Assembly: GCF_032854445.1 (NCBI RefSeq)
Contig: NW_027018213.1
Location: 1-56,312, forward strand
Length of the DNA: 56,312 nt
Direction: 5' to 3'
DNA from: Liolophura sinensis
Taxonomy: Eukaryota > Mollusca > Polyplacophora > Chitonida > Chitonidae
A program made the position numbers and the translations under genes. The notes below the pieces were generated by a model. That model had not been told where the DNA came from. It made no database searches and saw only the letters and a list, made by a program, of their open reading frames with translations. How positions within the stretch are numbered: position 1 is the stretch's first letter; every line of letters starts with the position of its first letter. Of this stretch, positions 13,792 through 22,773 are shown piece by piece.

Positions 13792-14304
13792 CTAATCCGA
13801 CGTATTTTGTGACGAGAAATCGAATGGTGCAATCCGCGTTGCTCTCCGACCAATACTTTTGGCTGTAGCGACAATTGAATGATCATTGATGTCAAAATCA
13901 CGTGCGTAGCAACGGCTCTTACTCCATGGAAACCAGGGATATTTGCAATTTTTTAACAGCTGCCGATGCCTGGCCCAATTCCGCATCTTTTGGCACCTTA
14001 TTGATGTGGGTCTGTTGTCAGTTGTACTTTTTACAGCAGACTGTATCAAGTACCTTGTGATTTTTATGTACAAAAGGTGTGGTTTTTCTACACGTAGATA
14101 AAGACATTGAGATTGTCTTGGACTTAGAAATAAGACAATTGCTGGGTGAGTTAAATGGGCTTGGCCCAAAGATTTGTCGTCTTCTGGGCTACCGAAGGGC
14201 ACATAACTTATAGTCAAAAGTGGAATATAGTAATGACCAGTCGCGATTGTACAGAGTACAGTGTAGCCGATTTCAATTAACAAAACACCCAGGCAAAAAT
14301 GCAA
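13792..14304 (-). other. Antisense open frame, 170 codons; probably not a gene
   Basis: Read on the minus strand, this frame starts with MHFCLGVLLIEIGYTV and ends SSQNTSD, covering 170 of the 183 codons of one unit. In most monomers the same frame is split by one stop just after the KSTTEH or DNRPT region and another after QNTSD. Here the first is lost because the plus strand reads TTGATGTGG. I recognise no domain. Residues vary freely between copies and there is no codon-biased conservation that I can see, so I treat it as a chance open frame. Confidence 0.25.
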
Positions 14305-17024
14305 AAGTGGAAAAACTGTTCCAGTGCTGCTGGTAAGAGGCTAATCCGACGTATTTTGTGACGAGAAATCGAATGGTGCAAACCGCGTTGCTCTCCGACC
14401 AATACTTTTGGCTGTAGCGACAATTGAATGATCACTGATGTCATAATCACGTGCCCAGCAACGGCTCTTACTCCATGGAAACCAGGGATATTTGCAATTT
14501 TTTAACAGCTGCCGATGCCTGGCCCAATTCCGCATCTTTAGGCACCTTATTCATGTGGGTCTGTGGTCAGTTGAACTTTTTACAGCAGACTGTATCAAGT
14601 ACCTTGTGTTTTTCACGTACAAATGGTGTGGTTTTTCTACACGTAGATAAAGACATTGAGATTGTCTTGGACTTAGAAATAAGACAATTGCTGGGTGAGT
14701 TAAATGGGCTTGGCCCAAAGATTTCAGGTCTTCTGGGCTACCGAAGGGCACATAACTTATAGTCAAAAGTTGAATATAGTAATGACCAGTCGCGATTGTA
14801 CAGAGTACAGTGTAGCCGATTTCAATTAACAAAACACCCAGGCAAAAATGCAAAAGTGGAAAAACTGTTCCAGTGCTGCTGGTAAGAGGCTAATCCGACG
14901 TATTTTGTGACGAGAAATCGAATGGTGCAAACCGCGTTGCTCTCCGACCAATACTTTTGGCTGTAGTGACAATTGAATGATCATTGATGTCATAATCACG
15001 TGCCCAGCAACGTCTCTTACTCCATGGAAACCAGGGAAATTTGCAATTTTTCAACAGCTACCGATGCCTGGCTCAATTCCGCATCTTTTTGCACCTTACT
15101 GAAGTGGGTCAGTGTTCAGTTGTACTTTTTACAGCAGACTGTATCAAGTACCTTGTGCTTTTCACGTACAAATATTGTGGTTTTTCTACACGTAGATAAA
15201 GACATTGAGATTGTCTTGCACTTAAAAGTAAGGCAATTGCTGGGTGAGTTAAATGGGCTTAGCCCAAAGATTTGACGTCTTCTGGCCTACCGAAGGGCAC
15301 ATAACTTATAGTCAAAAAGTTGAATATAGTAATAACCAGTCGCGATTGTACAGAGTACAGTGTAGCCGATTTCAATTAACAAAAAGACCAGGTAAAAATG
15401 CAAAAGTGGAAAAACTGTTCCAGTGCTACTAGTAAGAGGCTAATCCGACGTATTTTGTGGCGAGAAATCGAATGGTGCAAACCGCGTTGCTCTCTGACCA
15501 ATACTTTTGGCTGTAGAGACAATTCAATGATCATTTATGTCATAATCACGTGCCCAGTAACGGCTCTTACTCCATGGAAACCAGGGATATTTGCAATTTT
15601 TTAACAGCTGCCGATGCCTGGCCCAATTCCGCATCTTTTGGCACCTTATAAATGTGGGTCAGTGTTTAGTTGTACTTTTTACAGCAGACTGTATGAAGTA
15701 CCTTGTGTTTTTTATGTACAAATGGTGTGGTTTTTCTACACGTAGATAAAGACATTCAGATTGTCTTGGACTTAGAAGTAAGACAATTGCTGGGTGAGTT
15801 AAATGGGCTTGGCCCAAAGATTTCAGGTCTTCTGGGCTACCGAAGGGCACATAACTTATAGTCAAAAGTTGAATATAGTAATGACCAGTCGCGATTGTAC
15901 AGAGTACAGTGTAGCCGGCTTCAATTAACAAAAAGACCAGGCAAAAATACAAAAGTGGAAAAACTGTTCCAGTGCTGCTGGTAAGAGGCTAATCCGACGT
16001 ATTTTGTGGCGAGAAATCGAATGGTGCAAACCGCGTTGCTCTCCGACCAATACTTTTGGCTGTAGTGACAATTGAATGATCATTGATGTCATAATCACGT
16101 GCCCAGCAACGGCTCTTACTCCATGGAAACCAGGAAAATTTGCAATTTTTTAACAGCTGCCGATGCCTGGCCCAATTCCGCATCTTTAGGCACCTTATTC
16201 ATGTGGGTCTGTTGTCTGTTGTACTTTTTACAGCAGACTGTATCAAGTACCTTGTGATTTTTATGTACAAAAGGTGTGGTTTTTCTACACGTAAATAAAG
16301 ACATTGAGATTGTCTTGCACTTAGAAGTAACACAATTGCTGGGTGAGTTAAATGCGCTTAGCCCAAAGATTTCAGGTCTTCTGGGCTACCGAAGGGCACA
16401 TAACTTATAGTCAAAAGTTGAATATAGTAATGATCAGTCGCGATTGTACAGAGTACAGTGTAGCCGATTTCAATTAACAAAAAGACCAGGCAAAAATGCA
16501 AAAGTGGAAAAACTGTTCCAGTGCTGCTGGTAAGAGGCTAATCCGACGTATTTTGTGGCGAGAAATCGAATGGTGCAAACCGCGTTGCTCTCCGACCAAT
16601 ACTTTTGGCTGTAGCGACAATTCAGTGATCATTTATGTCATAATCACGTGCCCAGTAACGGCTCTTACTCCATGGAAACCAGGGATATTTGCAATTTTTT
16701 AACAACTGCCGATGCCTGGCCCAATTCCGCATCTTTTGGCACCTTATAAATGTGGGTCAGTGTTCAGTTGTACTTTATACAGCAGACTGTATCAAGTACC
16801 TTGTGTTTTTTATGTACAAATGGTCTGGTTTTTCTACACGTAGATAAAGACATTGAGATTGTCTTAGACTTAGAAGTAAGACAATTGCTGGGTGAGTTAA
16901 ATGGGCTTAGCACAAAGATTTGACGTCTTCTGGGCTACCGAAGGGCACATAACTTATAGTCAAAAGTTGAATATAGTAATGACCAGTCGCGATTGTACAG
17001 AGTACAGTGTAGCCGATTTCAATT

Positions 17025-17061
17025 AACAAAAAGACCAGGTAAAAATGCAAAAGTGGAAAAA
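17025..17061 (+). other. A-tract start of monomer
   Basis: Four A4-A5 runs occur in the first 37 bases, at monomer positions 4-8, 17-21, 25-28 and 33-37, about 10 bp apart on average though not strictly phased. Short A-tracts near helical spacing can bend DNA, a common property of satellites. The runs are also where many length differences fall: GTGGAAAAACTG, GTGGAAAAAACTG, GTTGAAAAAAATG and an 8-A form near 52750. The bend is inferred only. Confidence 0.45.
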
Positions 17062-17166
17062 CTGTTCCAGTGCTGCTGGTAAGAGGCTAATCCGACGTAT
17101 TTTGTGACGAGAAATCGAATGGTGCAAACCGCGTTGCTCTCCGACCAATACTTTTGGCTGTAGTGA

Positions 17167-17224
17167 CAATTGAATGATCATTGATGTCATAATCACGTGC
17201 CCAGCAACGTCTCTTACTCCATGG
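17167..17224. other. Cluster of four 6-bp palindromes
   Basis: Within 58 bp the monomer holds CAATTG (17167-17172), TGATCA (17175-17180), CACGTG (17194-17199) and CCATGG (17219-17224). Most monomers keep all four, but subtypes lose some: CAATTC replaces CAATTG in many right-hand monomers, AAGATCA replaces TGATCA in several, and CTGCATGG or CCATAG replaces CCATGG in a few. CACGTG is the least often changed. This is the most symmetric part of the unit and a plausible protein-binding site; that role is inference. Confidence 0.6.
17192..17199 (+). promoter_or_regulatory. CDEI-like E-box (ATCACGTG), repeated once per monomer
   Basis: ATCACGTG matches RTCACRTG, the budding-yeast CDEI consensus bound by Cbf1. 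Its CACGTG core is also the general E-box for bHLH-zipper factors such as USF, MYC/MAX and MITF. It recurs at the same place in nearly every monomer, so about 100 times in the window. The base before CACGTG varies: several left-hand monomers (2, 8, 12, 14, 17) read TTCACGTG. Monomers 44 and 49 read CATGTG (23781-23788 and 26532-26539), which breaks the core. The match is seen in the sequence; binding and function are not shown. Confidence 0.4.
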
Positions 17225-17395
17225 AAACCAGGGAAATTTGCAATTTTTCAACAGCTGCCGATGCCTGGCTCAATTCCGCATCTTTTTGCACCTTACTGAA
17301 GTGGGTCAGTGTTCAGTTGTACTTTTTACAGCAGACTGTATCAAGTACCTTGTGTTTTTCACGTACAAATGGTGTGGTATTTCTACACGTAGATA

Positions 17396-17414
17396 AAGAC
17401 ATTGAGATTGTCTT
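17396..17414. other. Inverted repeat AAGACA-7-TGTCTT
   Basis: AAGACA and TGTCTT are perfect reverse complements around TTGAGAT. In monomers reading TGTCTTT (for example near 3137 and 8625) the arms lengthen to seven. A few copies break it, such as TGTATT near 41579 and 55308. It recurs in almost every unit. Whether it forms a cruciform, or a stem in RNA, is not known. Confidence 0.6.
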
Positions 17415-17450
17415 GCACTTAGAAGTAAGGCAATTGCTGGGTGAGTTAAA

Positions 17451-17463
17451 TGGGCTTGGCCCA
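17451..17463. other. Palindrome TGGGC-TTG-GCCCA
   Basis: The unit has two common forms. TGGGCTTAGCCCA is a perfect palindrome with 6-bp arms around one T. TGGGCTTGGCCCA has 5-bp arms around TTG, and also an overlapping TTGG-C-CCAA symmetry. Both forms are spread through the array. Some monomers have TTGGCTTAGCCCA (for example 11410, 31725, 46009, 49853), which breaks the outer pair. Confidence 0.65.
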
Positions 17464-17470
17464 AAGATTT

Positions 17471-17473
17471 GTC
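17471..17473 (+). other. Variable trinucleotide site of the monomer
   Basis: After CCCAAAGATTT and before GTCTTCTGG the array shows many alternatives: GAC, GTC, CAG, CAT, CAC, CAA, GGC and TAG, while the bases either side are nearly constant. The three bases work as a barcode for subtype. In the two 7-monomer repeat copies they read GAC, GAC, GTC, CAG, GTC, GTC in the first six units of both, then GAC in the last unit of the first copy and CAC in the last unit of the second. Confidence 0.75.
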
Positions 17474-17542
17474 GTCTTCTGGGCTACCGAAGGGCACATA
17501 ACTTATAGTCAAAAGTTGAATATAGTAATGACCAGTCGCGAT

Positions 17543-17555
17543 TGTACAGAGTACA
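17543..17555. other. Inverted repeat TGTAC-AGA-GTACA
   Basis: This is a perfect 5-bp inverted repeat with a 3-base centre, next to CGCGATT and about 30 bp before the next unit. Monomers 1, 16 and 19 read GGTACATACTACA (near 520, 8757, 10404), which loses the symmetry. Monomers 6, 9, 38 and 40 read GGTACATAGTACA, which keeps a GTAC-ATA-GTAC core. It is useful as a subtype marker; a protein-binding role is only possible. Confidence 0.6.
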
Positions 17556-20061
17556 GTGTAGCCGATTTCAATTAACAAAAAGACCAGGTAAAAATGCAAA
17601 AGTGGAAAAAACTGTTCCAGTGCTACTAGTAAGAGGCTAATCCGACGTAATTTGTGACGAGAAATCGAATGGTGCAATCCGCGTTGCTCTCCGACCAATA
17701 CTTTTGGCTGTAGCGACAATTGAATGATCATTTATGTCATAATCACGTGCCCAGCAACGGCTCTTACTCCATGGAAACCAGGAAAATTTGCAATTTTTTA
17801 ACAACTGCCGATGCCTGGCCCAATTCCGCATCTTTTGGCACCTTGTAAATGTGGGTCAGTGTTAAGTTGTACTTTTTACAGCAGACTGTATCAAGTACCT
17901 TGTGTTTTTCATGTACAAATGGTCTGGTTTTTCTACACGTAGATAAAGACATTGAGATTGTCTTGCACTTAGAAGTAAGGCAATTGCTGGGTGAGTTAAA
18001 TGGGCTTGGCCCAAAGATTTGTCGTCTTCTGGGCTACCGAAGGGCACATAACTTATAGTCAAAAGTTGAATATAGTAATGACCAGTCGCGATTGTACAGA
18101 GTACAGTGTAGCCGATTTCAATTAACAAAAAGACCAGGTAAAAATGCAAAAGTGGAAAAACTGTTCCAGTGCCACTAGTAAGAGGCTAATCCGACGTATT
18201 TTGTGGCGAGAAGTCGAATGGTGCAAACCGCGTTGCTTTTCGACCAATAATGTTGGCTGTAGTGACAATTCAATGATCATTTATGTCATAATCACGTGCG
18301 TAGCAACGGCTCTTACTCCATGGAAACCAGGGAAATTTGCAATTTTTTAACAACTGCCGATGCCTGGCCCAATTCCGCATCTTTTGGCACCTTATAAATG
18401 TGGGTCAGTGTTTAGTTGTACTTTTTACAGCAGACTGTATGAAGTACCTTGTGTTTTTCATGTACAAATGGTCTGGTTTTTCTACACGTAAATAAAGACA
18501 TTGAGATTGTCTTGCACTTAGAAGTAAGGCAATTGCTGGGTGAGTTAAATGGGCTTGGCCCAAAGATTTGACGTCTTCTGGGCTACCGAAGGGCACATAA
18601 CTTATAGTCAAAAGTTGAATATAGTAATGACCAGTCGCGATTGTACAGAGTACAGTGTAGCCGATTTCAATTAACAAAAAGACCAGGCAAAAATGCAAAA
18701 GTGGAAAAACTGTTCCAGTGCTGCTGGAAAGAGGCTAATCCGACGTATTTTGTGACGAGAAATCGAATGGTGCAAACCGCGTTGCTCTCCGACCAATATT
18801 TTTGGCTGTAGCGACAATTGAATGATCATTGATGTCATAATCACGTGCCCAGCAACGGCTCTTACTCCATGGAAACCAGGGAAATTTGCAATTTTTCAAC
18901 AGCTGCCGATGCCTGGCTCAATTCCGCATCTTTTGGCATCTTGCTGAAGTGGGTCAGTGTTCAGTTGTACTTTTTACAGCAGACTGTATCAAGTACCTTG
19001 TGTTTTTCACGTACAAATGGTGTGGTATTTCTACACGTAGATAAAGACATTGAGATTGTCTTGCACTTAGAAGTAACACAATTGCTGGGTGAGTTAAATG
19101 GGCTTAGCACAAAGATATTAGGTCTTCTGGGCTACCGAAGGGCACATAACTTATAGTCAAAAGTTGAATATAGTAATGACCAGTCGCGATTGTACAGAGT
19201 ACAGTGTAGCCGATTTCAATTAACAAAAAGACCAGGCAAAAATGCAAAAGTGGAAAAACTGTTTTAGTGCTACTAGTAAGAGGCTAATCAGACGTATTTT
19301 GTGACGAGAAATCGAATGGTGCAAACCGCGTTGCTCTCCGACCAATAGTTTTGGCTGTAGTGACAATTCAATGATCATTGATGTCATAATCACGTGCGTA
19401 GCAACGGCTCTTACTCCATGGAAACCAGGGAAATTTGCAATTTTTTAACAACTGCCGATGCCTGGCCCAATTCCGCATCTTTTGGCACCTTATAAATGTG
19501 GGTCAGTGTTTAGTTGTACTTTTTACAGCAGACTGTATGAAGTACCTTGTGTTTTTCATGTACAAATGGTGTGGTTTTTCTACACGTAGATAAAGACATT
19601 GAGATTGTCTTGCACTTAGAAGTAAGGCAATTGCTGGGTGAGTTAAATGGGCTTGGCCCAAAGATTTGACGTCTTCTGGGCTACCGAAGGGCACATAACT
19701 TATAGTCAAAAGTTGAATATAGTAATGACCAGTCGCGATTGTACAGAGTACAGTGTAGCCGATTTCAATTAACAAAAAGACCAGGCAAAAATGCAAAAGT
19801 GGAAAAACTGTTCCAGTGCTGCTGGTAAGAGGCTAATCCGACGTATTTTGTGACGAGAAATCGAATGGTGCAAACTGCGTTCCTCTCCTACCAATATTTT
19901 TGGCTGTAGCGACAATTGAATGATCATTGATGTCATAATCACGTGCGTAGCAACGGCTCTTACTCCATGGAAACCAGGGAAATTTGCAATTTTTCAACAG
20001 CTGCCGATGCCTGGCTCATTTCCGCATCTTTTGGCACCTTACTGAAGTGGGTCAGTGTTCA

Positions 20062-21160
20062 GTTGTACTTTTTACAGCAGACTGTATCAAGTACCTTGTG
20101 TTTTTCACGTACAAATGGTGTGGTATTTCTACACGTAGATAAAGACATTGAGATTGTCTTGCACTTAGAAGTAACACAATTGCTGGGTGAGTTAAATGGG
20201 CTTAGCCCAAAGATTTCAGGTCTTCTGGGCTACCGAAGGGCACATAACTTATAGTCAAAAGTTGAATATAGTAATGACCAGTCGCGATTGTACAGAGTAC
20301 AGTGTAGCCGATTTCAATTAACAAAAAGACCAGGCAAAAATGCAAAAGTGGAAAAACTGTTCCAGTGCTACTAGTAAGAGGCTAACCCGACGTATGTTGT
20401 GACGAGAATTTGAATGGTGCAATCCCCGTTGCTCTCCGACCAATACTTTTGGCTGTAGCGACAATTGAATGATCATTTATGTCATAATCACGTGCCCAGC
20501 AACGGCTCTTACTGCATGGAAACCAGGGAAATTTGCAATTTTTCAACAGCTGCCTATGCCTGGATCAATTCCGCATCTTTTGGCACCTTACTGAAGTGGG
20601 TCAGTGTTCAGTTGTACTTTCTACAGCAGACTGTATCAAGTACCTTGTGTTTCTCATGTACAAATGGTGTGGTTTTTCTACACGTAGATAAAAACATTGA
20701 GATTGTCTTCGACTTAGAAGTAAGGCAATTGCTGGGTGAGTTAAATGGGCTTAGCCCAAAGATTTGACGTCTTCTGGGCTACCGAAGGGCCCATAACTTC
20801 TAGTCAAAAGTTGAATATAGTAATGACCAGTCGCGATGGTACATAGTACAGTTTAGCCGATTTCAATTAACAAAAAGACCAGGCAAAAATGCAAAAGTGG
20901 AAAAAACTGTTCCAGTGCTGCTGGTAAGAGGCTAATCCGACGTATTTTGTGGCGAGAAATCGAATGGTGGAAACCGCGTTGCTCTCCGACCAATACTTTT
21001 GGCTGTAGTGACAATTGAATGATCATTGATGTCATAATCACGTGCGTAGCAACGGCTCTTACTCCATGGAAACCAGGAAAATTTGCAATTTTTTAACAGC
21101 TGCCGATGCCTGGCCCAATTCCGCATCTTTAGGCACCTTATTCATGTGGGTCTGTTGTCT
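20062..21160 (+). repeat. Recent dimer duplication, copy 1 (1,099 bp)
   Basis: This segment is repeated immediately downstream at 21161. The match runs from GTTGTAC at 20062 to CCTTGTG at 21199, which already lies in the second copy. Shared private variants include GCTAACCCGACGTATGTTGTG, AATCCCCGTTGC, CTGCATGG, GCCTATGCCTGGATC, GATAAAAACATT, GGGCCCATAACTTCTAG and CAGTTTAGCC. The one difference I noticed is an extra A in the A-run near 20905. Confidence 0.88.
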
Positions 21161-22259
21161 GTTGTACTTTTTACAGCAGACTGTATCAAGTACCTTGTGT
21201 TTTTCACGTACAAATGGTGTGGTATTTCTACACGTAGATAAAGACATTGAGATTGTCTTGCACTTAGAAGTAACACAATTGCTGGGTGAGTTAAATGGGC
21301 TTAGCCCAAAGATTTCAGGTCTTCTGGGCTACCGAAGGGCACATAACTTATAGTCAAAAGTTGAATATAGTAATGACCAGTCGCGATTGTACAGAGTACA
21401 GTGTAGCCGATTTCAATTAACAAAAAGACCAGGCAAAAATGCAAAAGTGGAAAAACTGTTCCAGTGCTACTAGTAAGAGGCTAACCCGACGTATGTTGTG
21501 ACGAGAATTTGAATGGTGCAATCCCCGTTGCTCTCCGACCAATACTTTTGGCTGTAGCGACAATTGAATGATCATTTATGTCATAATCACGTGCCCAGCA
21601 ACGGCTCTTACTGCATGGAAACCAGGGAAATTTGCAATTTTTCAACAGCTGCCTATGCCTGGATCAATTCCGCATCTTTTGGCACCTTACTGAAGTGGGT
21701 CAGTGTTCAGTTGTACTTTCTACAGCAGACTGTATCAAGTACCTTGTGTTTCTCATGTACAAATGGTGTGGTTTTTCTACACGTAGATAAAAACATTGAG
21801 ATTGTCTTCGACTTAGAAGTAAGGCAATTGCTGGGTGAGTTAAATGGGCTTAGCCCAAAGATTTGACGTCTTCTGGGCTACCGAAGGGCCCATAACTTCT
21901 AGTCAAAAGTTGAATATAGTAATGACCAGTCGCGATGGTACATAGTACAGTTTAGCCGATTTCAATTAACAAAAAGACCAGGCAAAAATGCAAAAGTGGA
22001 AAAACTGTTCCAGTGCTGCTGGTAAGAGGCTAATCCGACGTATTTTGTGGCGAGAAATCGAATGGTGGAAACCGCGTTGCTCTCCGACCAATACTTTTGG
22101 CTGTAGTGACAATTGAATGATCATTGATGTCATAATCACGTGCGTAGCAACGGCTCTTACTCCATGGAAACCAGGAAAATTTGCAATTTTTTAACAGCTG
22201 CCGATGCCTGGCCCAATTCCGCATCTTTAGGCACCTTATTCATGTGGGTCTGTTGTCTG
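21161..22259 (+). repeat. Recent dimer duplication, copy 2 (1,099 bp)
   Basis: This is the second copy of the 20062-21160 unit; identity runs on to about 22297 because the break lies within shared sequence. The pair stands out from the diverged monomers on both sides, so it is a late local event. After 22297 the sequence changes to the GTGATTTTTATG form. Confidence 0.88.
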
Positions 22260-22773
22260 TTGTACTTTTTACAGCAGACTGTATCAAGTACCTTGTGATT
22301 TTTATGTACAAAATGTGTGGTTTTTCTACACGTAAATAAAGACATTGAGATTGTCTTTCACTTAGAAGTAACACAATTGCTGGGTGAGTTAAATGCGCTG
22401 AGCCCAAAGATTTCAGGTCTTCTGGGCTACCGAAGGGCACGTAACTTATAGTCAAAAGTTGAATATAGTAATGATCAGTCGCGATTGTACAGAGTACAGT
22501 GTAGCCGATTTCAATTAACAAAAAGACCAGGCAAAAATGCAAAAGTGGAAAAACTGTTCCAGTGCTGCTGGTAAGAGGCCAATCCGACGTAATTTGTGAC
22601 GAGAAATCGAATGGTGCAATCCGCGTTGCTCTCCGACCAATACTTTTGGCTGTAGCGACAATTGAATGATCATTTATGTCATAATCACGTGCGTAGCAAC
22701 GGCTCTTACTCCATAGAAACCAGGAAAATTTGCAATTTTTTAACAACTGCCGATGCCTGGCCCAATTCCGCAT
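22240..22773 (-). other. Antisense open frame, 177 codons; probably not a gene
   Basis: This is the longest open frame in the window. It starts with MRNWARHRQLL on the minus strand, passes through the usual stop after ITSD because the plus strand has GAGGCCAATCC instead of GAGGCTAATCC, and continues through the MHFCLVF segment to DNRPT. It covers 177 of 183 codons of a unit. It is the same frame as the 13792-14304 one but permuted. No domain is recognised, and other monomers break it. It is recorded because the length is unusual for satellite DNA, not because a protein is supported. Confidence 0.25.

Larger units (their letters stand above)
17025..17573 (+). repeat. Representative monomer (no. 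32, 549 bp)
   Basis: This is a clean full-length copy used to describe the unit. In order it has: an A-tract-rich start; a moderately GC-rich stretch with several CpGs (AATCCGACG, ACCGCGTTG, CTCCGACC); a cluster of palindromes with the CACGTG box; the segment ATTTGCAATTTTT then CAGCTG; a region of T5 tracts (CTTTTTAC, GTTTTTCAC); a hairpin in AAGACATTGAGATTGTCTT; the TGGGC-TTG-GCCCA palindrome; a variable trinucleotide; and TGTACAGAGTACA just before the next unit. By hand count 231 of 549 bases are G or C (42%), with 18 CpG dinucleotides. The length is exactly 3 x 183, so reading frames stay in register from unit to unit, but every frame carries stops in the usual sequence. I see no internal 183-bp repeat and no similarity to 5S rRNA, tRNA or a known satellite that I recognise. 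Confidence 0.93.
8789..20061 (+). repeat. Diverged but length-stable stretch (monomers 17-37)
   Basis: These units differ from one another by substitutions but hardly in length; nearly all are exactly 549 bp. Two broad forms are interspersed: one with ATTCATGTGGGTCTGTTGTCAG and one with ACTGAAGTGG or ATAAATGTGG followed by GTCAGTGTTCAG. I could not fix one higher-order period across the whole stretch. Nothing other than satellite is present. Confidence 0.8.

Noticed and set aside
17543-17555. Steroid-hormone response element
   Set aside because: The 3-base-spaced inverted repeat TGTAC-AGA-GTACA has its half sites facing the wrong way compared with the receptor consensus.
17025-17573. RNA polymerase III gene or tRNA-derived repeat
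   Set aside because: TGGCTCAATTC is near an A-box and AAATCGAATGG is a poor B-box, but they are in the wrong order (B-like before A-like) and no cloverleaf or 5S-like sequence is visible.
17025-17573. CENP-B box
   Set aside because: No stretch on either strand fits the core pattern TTCG....A..CGGG; only unrelated CpG-containing words such as ACCGCGTTG and GTCGCGATT are present.
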